From: JAUPKT01 sp964427855 | Lineage (GTDB): Bacteria > Desulfobacterota > Desulfomonilia > Desulfomonilales > Desulfomonilaceae | Direction: 5' to 3' | Assembly: GCA_964427855.1 (NCBI GenBank) | Contig: CAYRVH010000002.1 | Coordinates: 44,940-108,939, forward strand | DNA: 64,000 nt | Shown: in pieces, positions 25,391-34,961 of the stretch | Layout of the letters: every line of letters begins with the position of its first letter | Numbering within the stretch: position 1 is the stretch's first letter | Notes under the pieces: generated by a model | Databases searched by the model: none | Seen by the model: the letters and a program-made list of their open reading frames with translations, nothing else | Told to the model about the DNA's origin: nothing | Position numbers and translations under genes: made by a program

Positions 25391-26976
25391 CTATATGCTC
25401 AGTCGCTTCACTGAGAGCACATTCTCCAAGGAGGAAAGCTGATCAAGGATCTTTTGATCGGCCTTCATGTCCGTGTTGAGGAACAGCAACGCATCGCCAC
25501 CCTGACTTTGACGAGCAAATTGAAAATGAGAGATGTTGATGCCCGTCTCGCCAAGAGTCGCCCCAACTTTGCCAATGACCCCCGGCTTGTCGATGGCTCT
25601 AATCAAGAGAAGTTCTCCCGATAAATCGAATTCCCCTCGGAAACCGCCGTATGTGACCATTCGAGGCTCGGCCTTGCCGAATAGCGTACCTTCCACCAGA
25701 TGATCCTGCCTCTCTGTGGCAACCTTGTAACGAAGGAGAGAGACAAAATCCTCCGACTTCTTGACCTTGGTCTCGGACACAACTATGCCTCGCTCCTCCG
25801 CGACCATAGGGGCGTTCACCTGGTTGACGTCCTCCTTCATGATAGGGGTGAGCAAGCCGGTCAGGAAAATGGTCGTGATTGGCTTAAGTTCCATGTCCAC
25901 CACATCCCCGCAGTACTGAGCCTCAACACTCTTGATACCGGTTTGAATAGTCTGGCCAAGAAATAACCCCAAGCGTTGGGCCAAATCCAGATACGGCTTC
26001 AGTCTTTCCAAGGCCTCGCCGGATNNNNNNNNNNNNNNNNNNNNNNNNNNNNNNNGATCGTCCCGTAAAGCAGATAGTCTCTGATTTGCGTTGCAACCGC
26101 CACTGCGACGTTATCTTGGGCTTCCTGGGTCGAGGCCCCAAGATGAGGGGTACAGATGACTCGATCCAGCGAGATCAATCGCGTCAAACCGGGCGGCTCC
26201 TTTGTATAGACGTCCAAGGCCGCGCCTGCGACCTTGCCGGATTCTATTGCGTCGGCCAAGTCGTCTTCATTGACCACTGGTCCTCTCGAACAGTTGATGA
26301 TTCGGACGCCGTCTCTCATCTTGGCGATCGTCGAGGCATTGATGAGACCTCTGGTTTCGTCGGTCAACGGCACGTGAAGCGTGATAAAGTGTGACTGAGC
26401 CAAGACATTGTCTAACGTTTCCAATTTGATTCCCATCTGCTTCGCCTGTTCCTCGGACAGGAAAGGATCGTACGCAATCACTTTCATCCCGAGGCCTACG
26501 GCCCTATCTGCGACCACTGAACCAATTTTTCCCAAGCCGATGATCCCAAGGGTCTTATTGAACACCTCGGTACCCGAAAATTTCTTCTTCTCCCATTTTC
26601 CTTGCTTCATCGAGTGGTCAGCCTGGGGAATGTTTCGAGCGAGCGACATGAGCATGCTCAATGCGTGCTCCGCGGTGGTCACTGTGTTGCCCCCGGGGGT
26701 ATTCATGACCACGATGCCTCTTTTAGATGCCGCAGGAATGTTGACATTGTCCAGACCGGTCCCGGCTCGTCCAATCACCTTGAGTTTCTCGGCTGCTCCT
26801 ATGATTTCTTCCGTTACTTTGGTCGCGCCCCTGAGGGCAAGGCCATCATATTGGTGGATGATGGCCTTCAGCTCCTCTGGGCTGAGTCCGACTTTCACAT
26901 CCACTTCGATGCCCTCTGACTCGCGGAATATCTGCACACCCAACTCCGACAGGTTGTCCGATACCAGGACTCTCAC
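25391..26976 (-). CDS. serA: D-3-phosphoglycerate dehydrogenase, interrupted by an assembly gap
   Basis: The N-terminal part reads from GTG 26976 (GAGGAG 8 bases upstream) through the NAD fold LGIIGLGKIGSVVADRA, the catalytic Arg in INCSRGPVVNEDDL and the His in CTPHLGASTQEAQDN to DYLLYGTI. It then meets 31 N. The C-terminal part resumes in a different frame as SGEALERLKPYLDLAQRLG, followed by the intermediate domain and an ACT domain (LIRAIDKPGVIGKVGATL, SHFQFAR). The frame change is an artefact of the gap length. The long type with ASB and ACT domains is usually serine-regulated. It makes 3-phosphohydroxypyruvate, the first step to serine and hence one-carbon units. Confidence 0.95.
26025..26055. 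other. Run of 31 N inside serA (scaffold gap)
   Basis: Unknown bases. In related SerA proteins about nine residues separate the GTI and SGE/SAE segments that flank it, so the true gap is probably shorter than 31 bases and in any case not frame-preserving as written. Confidence 0.95.
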
Positions 26977-27184
26977 GGCATTTTCTCCTCTTCACTTTAT
27001 TTTACACACCAAGATTGCTCACATCGAGGTGCTCAACGAATCCTTCGGGAACAAAATCATGGAGTACGCCATCCCGGGTCATCCTACCGCTGTGACCTTT
27101 TTCTGGAAAGTCTTTCGATACACTTTGGGCTAGAATAAATTGACTGATGATTTGTAGCAAGAAGAGGCCAGTGTGTCAAGCAGA

Positions 27185-27466
27185 CTAGTCCGCTGAACAG
27201 AAGACCGCAAGAGCGAGAAGGAAGGACAATGCGAAAAAAACAGGCGCTGGGAGTTCCCATTCCCGGCTCGTATCGGCCTGCTGTCTCTCCTGAGAGAGTT
27301 CAGGCGCATGAACCTCATCTAATACGATGGCCCACGGAATGGCATCCTCCGTGAGCGCTCCCCCACACTGCCAATTAGAAATAATGTGAAATTCCGTAAT
27401 CTTGTCTTTGAAAACTGGATTGTGGCGCAATAATTTTGACTTAACCCATGTCATACTAGAGAACAT
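27185..27466 (-). CDS. Small protein with a C-terminal membrane anchor
   Basis: A 93-residue frame ending in a hydrophobic stretch (APVFFALSFLLALAVFCSA) that could be a tail anchor; the rest is polar and unrecognised. GAGAGG lies 6-7 bases before the ATG, and a near-consensus promoter (27529-27557) points at it, which is the main reason for calling it. It could also simply sit in the leader of the serA transcript that starts 209 bases downstream. Confidence 0.45.
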   Translation of the reverse strand: MFSSMTWVKSKLLRHNPVFKDKITEFHIISNWQCGGALTEDAIPWAIVLDEVHAPELSQERQQADTSREWELPAPVFFALSFLLALAVFCSAD

Positions 27467-27528
27467 TTTCAGCCTCTCACGCTTTCAACCGCAGCTGGAT
27501 TCCTTAGGCTCGACTGTGCGCACCTCCT

Positions 27529-27557
27529 ATAATATAGAAAAGAACGGATAAAGTCAA
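27529..27557 (-). promoter_or_regulatory. Sigma70-type promoter, leftward
   Basis: On the minus strand TTGACT (27552-27557) and TATTAT (27529-27534) are spaced by 17 bases. It could drive the small gene at 27466 and, by read-through, serA and the cooC-folD-cob genes. AGGAGG follows the -10 directly but no suitable start codon comes after it. Confidence 0.65.
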
Positions 27558-27773
27558 CGGGTTAGGAAGTATCTCAGGAGTAAACAATGAGCGGGTTGCA
27601 GTACTCAAAGGAGAATGTTACATTGTCGCCCACTGTAACGAACCTCCTAAGCTTATGGAAACACAAGACCATGCAGCCGTTCGTGGGCTTTCAAGACATC
27701 ATGACACTCAAAAGCTCACGAATGCTTCTGTCTCGATCGCGCATGACAGCGAACCTTATAAGAGCGTAAGGAA

Positions 27774-28277
27774 ATGGAACTGATCATAGGAGTGGGAATC
27801 TGGGTCCTCATCTTTGTTGTGTGGTACCTGAGAACCTATCCGGAGAAACTGAAGGGCCTGAGATCCAAGATCTACGCGGCACCCAAATCCCCGCAGATGA
27901 AACCGGCCCGGGAGAGACGGCAGCATCTCCGTCCGAATGCGCAAAGCAGACGCTATAAAGCTTTGGTGGAAAAGGTCGAGAAAACCTGCGCCAAGGAACG
28001 TTTTTTCGCCTCGGACGCTGCCTCCATGGTTGAAGCCGTCAAACAGCTCATGGAAATTGAACCCGCAAGCGGCCAAATATGGGAAGCCTACGCATTAGAC
28101 TCATTGGAGACCGCTGAGATCATTTGTGACGACTGCAAAATTCCTGTCATAAAACTGGTGAAAAAGACCGGGGTGCGCATTCAGTGCAGAAAATGCAGGA
28201 AATGGCTTGTGCTCAAAAACTCAAAGGTGACTATTCTTGACCCCAGTCGATCCGACGTAGAAGATTGGGAGAAATGA
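27774..28277 (+). CDS. Membrane-anchored zinc-ribbon protein of unknown function
   Basis: The 167-residue product begins with one membrane segment (LIIGVGIWVLIFVVWYL) and a basic linker. The C-terminus carries two CxxC pairs about 18 residues apart (CDDC...CRKC, followed by KWLVLKN), a zinc-ribbon layout resembling the FmdB/Com type. No other domain is recognised. It is co-oriented with, and 97 bases before, the VKOR-fusion gene. AAGGA sits immediately before the ATG. The 300 bases upstream contain only a weak 60-codon frame. Confidence 0.6.
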   Translation: MELIIGVGIWVLIFVVWYLRTYPEKLKGLRSKIYAAPKSPQMKPARERRQHLRPNAQSRRYKALVEKVEKTCAKERFFASDAASMVEAVKQLMEIEPASGQIWEAYALDSLETAEIICDDCKIPVIKLVKKTGVRIQCRKCRKWLVLKNSKVTILDPSRSDVEDWEK

Positions 28278-28374
28278 TTACGGTGACGCAGATGCTGAAA
28301 TTACCCAGGATGCGCTCTCTTTTGTCTCAAGTCTCTCAACACAGTTCCTATCCAGGCTGCGAGGAGATCACGAA

Positions 28375-29688
28375 ATGAGCATGGTTGTGGAGCCTCCGGA
28401 AAGCCAGAAAGGGTCGTCGCGGAGTCCTACTGCCCCGGTTTTGGGCGCGGCCATCTTCCTGATGTTCCTTGCCGCATCGCTTGTGGGCATTTTTGCAACA
28501 GGTTTTCTCTCCTACCGTCATGTCCTCTTGGTGGTGGAGTCAGGCGCGGTCGCCGAATCCGCGCTTTGCCGCTCCTCTGCGCTGGTGAACTGCGATGCTG
28601 TGTTGCAGAGTCCCCAGGCCGTGCTCTTTGAATATTTTCCCTCGGCCGTGGTGGGGCTGTGCGGCTTTGTGATCCTCTTTTGGCTGTCTGCTCACGGCCT
28701 TTTCATTCCGAGGCTGAGAAAGATCGCGATTACGACCATTGTGGCTTATCTCTGCCTCGCCACCTCTTTCAGCGCCTATTTCTCGTATCTTTTGATCTTT
28801 AAAGAGGATTTCCTTTGCACATGGTGCATCGTGGTGCACGTGATTAATCTAGCCGCCCTTATTTTCGGACTCGCAGTCATGTTTCGCAAGAGGGAGGAAT
28901 TGGAAACGTCTTCCACCGCCACGCCGGCAGAGGCTGTCTGTTTGGTCGCCTCGACCGTTCTCGCCGCGGCTGTGGTCATGGCAGCCGTGCAGTGGGTGGA
29001 AAAGTCACTGGTCTTGACAAAGGTGACGCAAGAGTACAATGACCTCCGTGAAAAGCCGGACGTCGCCACAGCCATGATTCAAGCGTCCCCGACCTACAAT
29101 GTGCCGGTGGACGACGCCGATCCCTCCTATGGTTCACCACAGGCGCCTTATGCTATTGTCTTGTTCACAGACCTTCAGTGCCCCGTATGTCTGGGGAAAG
29201 AGTTGTTCCTCCATGCCATGGTGGACCTCAACCCAGAACATTTGCGATTGGCGCTGAAAAATTTTCCTCTCTCCACAGACTGCAACAAGAAATTGTCGAA
29301 AAATCTCCATCCGTACGCGTGCGAAGCTGCGCGAGCCGCCTACGCTGCTTTTCTCATGGGAGGGGCCGAGCAATTTAGGAAATATGTGGACCTTATTTTT
29401 GCCCATCAGTCCCACTTGAGGAGTCGGCCCTGGTTCGTGTTCGCCTCGCAGGTAGGACTTGGCGCGCGCGAGTTTAATACATTGATGGATGAGGGTTCGG
29501 CTGCAGACAAAAAAATTCAACAAGACATCAAGTTGGGGATGGAACTTGGCTTGGATTCCACGCCTGCCGTCTTTTTCCTCGGGAAGAGAATACCTGAGGA
29601 CCTCAGCGGCCTGCCGTTCATGGTCGTGCTGGAGAATCTCGTCAAGGCCCACGACCCGGCAAACAAAGACTTTACCCTGCGTAAATGA
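28375..29688 (+). CDS. Vitamin K epoxide reductase-like protein fused to a DsbA-type thioredoxin domain
   Basis: The 437-residue product has a VKOR domain of four or five membrane helices in the first ~200 residues, with the loop cysteine pair in ALCRSSALVNCDAVL and the quinone-site pair CTWC in DFLCTWCIVVHV. A periplasmic DsbA-like domain follows, with C-P-V-C in LFTDLQCPVCLGKE and the cis-Pro loop DSTPAVFFLG. Such fusions oxidise substrate thiols and pass the electrons through VKOR to quinone, replacing DsbB/DsbA. In this anaerobe the acceptor would be menaquinone. It is transcribed rightward after the zinc-ribbon gene. Confidence 0.9.
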   Translation: MSMVVEPPESQKGSSRSPTAPVLGAAIFLMFLAASLVGIFATGFLSYRHVLLVVESGAVAESALCRSSALVNCDAVLQSPQAVLFEYFPSAVVGLCGFVILFWLSAHGLFIPRLRKIAITTIVAYLCLATSFSAYFSYLLIFKEDFLCTWCIVVHVINLAALIFGLAVMFRKREELETSSTATPAEAVCLVASTVLAAAVVMAAVQWVEKSLVLTKVTQEYNDLREKPDVATAMIQASPTYNVPVDDADPSYGSPQAPYAIVLFTDLQCPVCLGKELFLHAMVDLNPEHLRLALKNFPLSTDCNKKLSKNLHPYACEAARAAYAAFLMGGAEQFRKYVDLIFAHQSHLRSRPWFVFASQVGLGAREFNTLMDEGSAADKKIQQDIKLGMELGLDSTPAVFFLGKRIPEDLSGLPFMVVLENLVKAHDPANKDFTLRK

Positions 29689-29949
29689 CTGGTGAAAGAC
29701 TCAGAATGGCAAAGTCACGTTCCTCAGGACCTTTTTGCACCTTTGACGCCTTTGGCCCAAATGCACAGTTCCGTCAAAGTCTTTTTTCTTGAAAGTGGCC
29801 TTGAGTTCAGGCTGGAATATGGTATGTACACAATCTTCGGCGCGAAGCCCTTCGTGGTTGAGGCCTGGAGGTTGACAACGCACTGACTTTTTCGCGCCCT
29901 AACGCGGGCTGCAAAGGCGGCAAGAAAGGAAACATGGGCTGCATTTATT
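29689..29949. other. Spacer before the LpxC fusion gene
   Basis: About 260 bases. Small frames on both strands (e.g. 29692-29886 on plus) have no ribosome binding site or recognisable content. TTGACA occurs at 29873-29878 but without a convincing -10. Confidence 0.35.
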
Positions 29950-32070
29950 ATGAAAAAAGGCCGCATTCTCGTCGTGGATGATCAAGAACAGATCATCCAA
30001 TCGCTCACCGAAATTTTGTCCGACGAAAGTCATGAAGTGCTCACTGCTCGGGATGGACAAGAGGCTATCCACATCGTGCAGAGCGATTCCCCCGACGTTG
30101 TGTTTCTCGATATATGGATTCCGGGAATCGATGGCATGCAGACCCTGAAAGCCATTAAGCGAATTGATCCCGACTGTGCTGTTGTCATGATGAGCGGTCA
30201 TGGGACGATCGAGACGGCGGTCAAGGCAATCAAACTGGGCGCCACTGACTACCTGGAAAAGCCGCTCAATTTGGAGGATGTTCTTCATCTCGTTGACAAG
30301 GCCATCTCCGGCCGATCCACCGCCAAACGAACGCGTCAATCCAAGACAAACGATCCTGGCGTCATTGTCGGGACGTCGCATTTGGCCGTGGAGCTCAAGA
30401 AAGCTGTTGCAGAGGCTGCACGCTCTCCCTACAACGTGTGGTTTGTTGGAGAAAAGGGCACGGGCAAAGAATTTCTTGCGCGGGTTGTCCACCACATGGA
30501 AGGAAAGGACCGCAACACACTCGTGAAACTGCGTTGCGGAGCGCTCTCCGCAGAAAATATCGAAGACGTGATGCTGGCATGCAGAAGTCGGTTGCCGCTC
30601 GCCGAAAATGCACCACGAGATACAGGGACATTTCTCCTCGTGCGGGTGGACAAGTTGCAAGAATCTCTTTATGAGACGTTTGCAGACATGATCCTCGCCC
30701 TTGGTTCGCAAATTTGCAACAATGGCTCCCCTGACTCGCGGAGTAAGATACGACTTGTTTGCACCTCGCTCACTGCGCCGAACGATCTTGTGCGACACAG
30801 CGGGTTTCCTGGACGTCTCGCAAACATACTCGGTCAGAAGACTATATGCGTCCCAAGCCTAAAGGACCGCAGAGAAGATGTGCCGCTGCTTGTGCACCAT
30901 TTTCTCGAGGAGGCTGCGTCTGAATTTGATCGGCATCTGGTCGGCGTGGATGACGATGCAATGAAACGGCTCTGCGAATACTCTTGGCCTGGAAATATCA
31001 AAGAATTGAAAATACTGATCGAGCACGTCGCCATGACTGCTGCAGATTCTTTCATCCACCTAAATGATCTCCTCATACCCAAAGACGGCTATTCGCACCC
31101 CATAGAGGTTCAAGAGCGAGTTCCCACTGGCGCGGCAGTGGTCGCCGGCCCTCAAGACGCAGCGCCGCCCATGAACGAAAGAGACAACTCAGCGTCGCAG
31201 AAGGCATCGGTTTACAACCCCTTACCGACCCAGCTTCACGTCCAAAAAACCCTGCGCGGCCGAGTGGTGATGTACGGACAAGGTCTGCATTCCGGCGTGA
31301 AAACCGGACTCACCATCTCGCCAATGCCGCCTTCAACAGGCATCGTTTTTGGACACATCACATCAGGAGGGACTGTGCCCGCTCTCCTGTCGTACGTAGA
31401 ATCTACTGATTTCAGTACGAGTCTTAAGAAAAACGGCTTACTGGCTCGAACAATTGAACATCTCATGGCGGTGTTTCACGTGTATGGGCTCACCAATCTC
31501 TTGGTAAAAATATCTGGCGAAGTCCCCATTATGGACGGGTCAGCCGTGGATTTCTGCGGCCTTGTGGAAAACGCCGAAATCATCACCCAAGACGAAGCAA
31601 TTGCTCCCATCCGCATTGCAGAGCCCATGGAGCTGCCCCTGGCCCCGGGCAGCTCCAAAAGCCTTCGAGTCGAGCCATCAGACTGCCTTGAAATAGACTA
31701 CTTTCTGGAGTATCCGCCGCCCGTAGGTGCTATGCGCATGGTCTTCAGATGTGAGAACCCTGATCTCTTTAAGAGGGAAATCGCCCCTGCGCGTACCTTT
31801 GGATTTGTGAAAGACATGCGTATGATGGACGAGATGGGGCTGGCAGGCGGGGGGCGTCTCTCCAATGTAGTCCTGATCGACAACGACAGGGTAATCAACC
31901 CGCCGCTGCGGTTTCCCGACGAGTTCGTGAGACACAAGATCCTGGACATTATCGGCGATTTTTATCTCCTCGGGCGACCTTTTATGGGCAAGATCATCGC
32001 CAAACTTACCGGGCACTCCGAAAACATTGCGATGCTCAAAATCATCAACGAAAAGCTGAAAATTGTTTAA
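29950..32070 (+). CDS. Response regulator receiver + degenerate NtrC-type AAA+ domain fused to LpxC
   Basis: The 706-residue protein has three parts. Residues 1-120 are a complete receiver: acidic pair D10-D11, phospho-acceptor D54, S82 and K104. Residues ~135-375 are an NtrC-like AAA+ module with an intact Walker A (G167-E-K-G-T-G-K-E174) and the late SWPGNIKEL motif. It lacks the GAFTGA loop and has lost the Walker B acids (TGTFLLVRVDKL), so it should not activate sigma54. Instead of a DNA-binding helix-turn-helix, residues ~427-706 are LpxC with E503/H504, H662, K663, D666 and H689 all present. LpxC deacetylates UDP-3-O-acyl-GlcNAc, the committed step of lipid A synthesis. No other lpx or fab gene is adjacent. 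Confidence 0.93.
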   Translation: MKKGRILVVDDQEQIIQSLTEILSDESHEVLTARDGQEAIHIVQSDSPDVVFLDIWIPGIDGMQTLKAIKRIDPDCAVVMMSGHGTIETAVKAIKLGATDYLEKPLNLEDVLHLVDKAISGRSTAKRTRQSKTNDPGVIVGTSHLAVELKKAVAEAARSPYNVWFVGEKGTGKEFLARVVHHMEGKDRNTLVKLRCGALSAENIEDVMLACRSRLPLAENAPRDTGTFLLVRVDKLQESLYETFADMILALGSQICNNGSPDSRSKIRLVCTSLTAPNDLVRHSGFPGRLANILGQKTICVPSLKDRREDVPLLVHHFLEEAASEFDRHLVGVDDDAMKRLCEYSWPGNIKELKILIEHVAMTAADSFIHLNDLLIPKDGYSHPIEVQERVPTGAAVVAGPQDAAPPMNERDNSASQKASVYNPLPTQLHVQKTLRGRVVMYGQGLHSGVKTGLTISPMPPSTGIVFGHITSGGTVPALLSYVESTDFSTSLKKNGLLARTIEHLMAVFHVYGLTNLLVKISGEVPIMDGSAVDFCGLVENAEIITQDEAIAPIRIAEPMELPLAPGSSKSLRVEPSDCLEIDYFLEYPPPVGAMRMVFRCENPDLFKREIAPARTFGFVKDMRMMDEMGLAGGGRLSNVVLIDNDRVINPPLRFPDEFVRHKILDIIGDFYLLGRPFMGKIIAKLTGHSENIAMLKIINEKLKIV

Positions 32071-32564
32071 GCTGACGAATCGTCTTTCTGAGAAGGGTTG
32101 AGGAAGATACGGGCGCAATGGAACGTCAAAAAAGCCGCTCCAAGGCCGATCACGAGATTTGAACCCTCGAGTTCAAAAAATTGTCCTATCTCCGCAGGCA
32201 TATCGCCAAGAGCAGACATGAAACGAAAAAGATCCCAAGCGCTTGAGAGCGACCAACAAGCAACCCCTGCAAACAAGACTGAAAAATAGAGATACGCCCA
32301 CCTTTTTCCGACCGTACTCCGTTGAGACCAGTACCACGCGCGGATTGACTGCACCAAGATATAGGGCGCCAAAATTCGAACCCATAAGCCAATCCGAGGC
32401 TGATCCGAAAAAACGCGACCCGAGAATACTTCTCGAACCGCGCTTGACAACAACATATCCCACGAATGTTGCTGGGCCAATAATGCCAAAACGAGTGCGG
32501 GAAGAATCGAAAAAGACCCCGCCAAGATCAAGAATTCACGAATAACTATTTTCCATATGATCAT
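32067..32564 (-). CDS. Small polytopic membrane protein of unknown function
   Basis: The 165-residue product has about four hydrophobic segments (FLILAGSFSILPALVLALL, IGLWVRILAPYILVQSI, YLYFSVLFAGVACWSL, LVIGLGAAFLTFHCARIFL). I do not recognise the family. Its stop overlaps that of the convergent LpxC-fusion gene by 4 bases. Nothing in the neighbourhood reveals a role. Confidence 0.65.
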   Translation of the reverse strand: MIIWKIVIREFLILAGSFSILPALVLALLAQQHSWDMLLSSAVREVFSGRVFSDQPRIGLWVRILAPYILVQSIRAWYWSQRSTVGKRWAYLYFSVLFAGVACWSLSSAWDLFRFMSALGDMPAEIGQFFELEGSNLVIGLGAAFLTFHCARIFLNPSQKDDSSA

Positions 32565-33053
32565 CGCGAATACCCTTGATGGCGCAAAGGGAGCCTCTCG
32601 CAGTTCTCCAAGAAAAACGGGAATTCGACAGCAGCCTCTCTACTCTCTCTTCTATAGGCCGAGATTGCTTTGTCGCCCACGGCTCCTTACAATAACGAGA
32701 ATGCCATTGATGCGCAATTGAGAGCTAAAGCCAAGCAGCATCCTGACAAATGTCGAGAAAATACATACTCTGATCGCCCCGAGGATTGCCCACTTTGGCG
32801 AACGCTGTGTGAGGTAGGTTTTGTGATCTCGTAGCACCTCATTTCGTGCAGCTCCTCCCGATAACGAATTCCAGCCTTGCGTCCTTGCGAGAGACACAAC
32901 GCTATATCTTCTTTGTCGTCGGCGACCATCAAAACAATTGTTCAATATCAACTCCCCTATTTTTTGTTTGGGGAAAACATGCGACTGGTGTAGAATTATT
33001 TTTGATCCACCTGTTTCATACCACATTCTGTCCCCTCACATAAGGAGATCATA
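32565..33053. other. Intergenic stretch before the acyl-CoA synthetase gene
   Basis: About 490 bases between divergent genes. Overlapping minus-strand frames (e.g. 32652-33026) are not convincing. Apart from the promoter near 32968-32996 I see nothing. Confidence 0.45.
32968..32996 (+). promoter_or_regulatory. Possible promoter of the acyl-CoA synthetase gene
   Basis: TAGAAT (32991-32996) is a good -10; 17 bases upstream the -35 TTGGGG (32968-32973) is poor. The gene start is 58 bases downstream, after a strong AAGGAGAT. Confidence 0.4.
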
Positions 33054-34730
33054 ATGGAAAAGATATGGCTCAAATCCTACGCGAAATCAGTACCCCCGGA
33101 AGTTGAGTTTGAAAGGATTACCCTGCCGGAGGCGCTTTCCAGGACGGCGAAACGATTTCCTGAACGGCCTGCGCTCTTCTTCCAGGGCGCGACCATCACA
33201 TTCAGTCGGCTCGATGATATGGTATCACGTTTTGCCGCGGCGTTGCGCGCGATCGGAGTGAAACCAGGAGAAAAAGTTGCCCTGCTCCTGCCAAACATTG
33301 TGCAGACCGTTGTCTCGAGCTACGGAGCTCTCAGGGCTGGTGCGACAGTGGCTCTCAACAATCCACTTTATACCGATAGGGAACTTCAGCATCAATACAA
33401 TGACTCCGGCTCTAAGTACCTCGTATGCCTCGACGTGCTTGTCCCGAGAATGATCAATCTCCGCAGTAAGACGGAAATCACAAAAATCATATCGTGCCAC
33501 ATCAGAGACTTTCTGCCATTTCCCCTCAAACAACTCTTCCCGTTTGTCCGAAAGGGTATGCATCTCAAGACACCCGTAGCCCCTGACGTCTATGAATTCA
33601 TGGATCTCATCAAAAAATACCAACCCATTGCAGACCCCTACAAGGCTAAATGGGAGGAAACAGCATTTCTCCTTTACACTGGGGGCACAACTGGGGTGTC
33701 TAAAGGGGTGCAGTTGACTCACGCAAATCTGTCCAGCAACGTGCAACAAATACGGGCGTGGTTTAACGAGTTCGAAGACGGAAACGAGATCGTCGTGGGA
33801 TGCCTGCCCTTTTTCCATTCCTTCGGCATGACCACAGCGATGAACGTGGGCATCTTTTACGGGTACGGAAATGTGCTGGTGCCAAAACCTGAACCGAAAA
33901 GCGTGCTTGAGGCGATCTCCAAATACAAAGCAACCTACTTGCCTGCGGTGCCAACGATGTACAACGGGATGATCAATTTCCCAGACCTCAAGAAGTATGA
34001 CATCAGTTCTCTGCGAGGCTGTTTTTCGGGCGGCGCGCCGCTTCCCCTTGAAACCATAAGACAATTCGAACAACTCACCGGTTCGCAGATCTGTGAGGGA
34101 TACGGACTGACGGAGACGTCGCCGGTGGCAACCATCAATCCATTCGGTGGAAAAACCAAGCCCGGAACCATAGGACTCCCGATTCCCAATACCCTTGTCA
34201 AGCTTGTGGATGTGGATGATTACAACAAGGAGATTACAACCATCGGCGAGCCGGGTGAGCTGTGCATCAAAGGCCCCCAGGTCACGATCGGCTATATCAA
34301 TCGGCCGGAAGAAAATGCCATCGCTTTTCGCGATGGATGGCTCCTCACCGGGGATATTGCAGTCATGGACGAAGAGGGTTACCTAAGCATCGTCGATCGC
34401 AAGAAAGATATGATCATATCCGGCGGGTTCAACATCTACCCCAGAGATGTGGATGAAGTGCTCTTCGCGCACCCAAAAGTCATGGAAGCGTGCGTGATAG
34501 GCGTCCCTGATGCATATTCCGGCGAGCGCATCAAAGCCTTTGTTGTGTTGAAGGCCGGCGAGACTGCTACTGAGGAAGAAATTATCGAATATTGCCGGCA
34601 GAATCTCGTGAAATACAAGGTGCCGAAGTATGTTGAGTTTGTTGACTCGCTGCCCAAGAGCGCGGTCGGCAAAATCCTGCGAAAGGAACTCAAGAAAATC
34701 GAACTGGAGAAGAGTGGTCAAAAGGCCTGA
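33054..34730 (+). CDS. Long-chain fatty acid--CoA ligase (FadD-like, AMP-binding)
   Basis: The 558-residue product has the adenylate-forming signatures: LLYTGGTTGVSKGVQLTH, EGYGLTETSPV, GWLLTGDIAVMDEEGYLSIVDRKKDMI and the C-terminal Lys in SAVGKILRKEL. The length and the GGFNIYPRDVDEVL linker fit long-chain acyl-CoA synthetases. It activates fatty acids with ATP and CoA for beta-oxidation or lipid synthesis. It stands alone; uvrA is convergent downstream. AAGGAGAT lies 5-6 bases before ATG 33054. The exact acid chain length cannot be judged from sequence. Confidence 0.93.
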   Translation: MEKIWLKSYAKSVPPEVEFERITLPEALSRTAKRFPERPALFFQGATITFSRLDDMVSRFAAALRAIGVKPGEKVALLLPNIVQTVVSSYGALRAGATVALNNPLYTDRELQHQYNDSGSKYLVCLDVLVPRMINLRSKTEITKIISCHIRDFLPFPLKQLFPFVRKGMHLKTPVAPDVYEFMDLIKKYQPIADPYKAKWEETAFLLYTGGTTGVSKGVQLTHANLSSNVQQIRAWFNEFEDGNEIVVGCLPFFHSFGMTTAMNVGIFYGYGNVLVPKPEPKSVLEAISKYKATYLPAVPTMYNGMINFPDLKKYDISSLRGCFSGGAPLPLETIRQFEQLTGSQICEGYGLTETSPVATINPFGGKTKPGTIGLPIPNTLVKLVDVDDYNKEITTIGEPGELCIKGPQVTIGYINRPEENAIAFRDGWLLTGDIAVMDEEGYLSIVDRKKDMIISGGFNIYPRDVDEVLFAHPKVMEACVIGVPDAYSGERIKAFVVLKAGETATEEEIIEYCRQNLVKYKVPKYVEFVDSLPKSAVGKILRKELKKIELEKSGQKA

Positions 34731-34961
34731 TTATCGATCCATAGCTTGGCTCGCTTCGCGGCGCAAAGATACCAACGGTTTCACGGCAATTGTGGCAGCT
34801 TCTGTCGAAATGAGGCTCATGGCGCCGCTGACCTCGCGAATGTTGAAAAAGGTCCGGCTGCGCAATCGTGGGCGGTTCTGCTCGCGCAGCGCAAGACATG
34901 TTCGCCCGTCATTGCGCCCAGGGGGATCTTGCCTTCAATTGTGGCAACGAGGACGTGAAGC

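Noticed and set aside
27587..27769. 60-codon plus-strand frame before the zinc-ribbon gene
   Set aside because: GAG precedes the ATG but the product is basic, featureless and unsupported by context.
29692..29966. Overlapping short frames on both strands before the LpxC fusion
   Set aside because: No ribosome binding sites and no recognisable product; treated as spacer.
32652..33026. 124-codon minus-strand frame before the acyl-CoA synthetase gene
   Set aside because: Overlaps the likely promoter region and shows no protein-like features.
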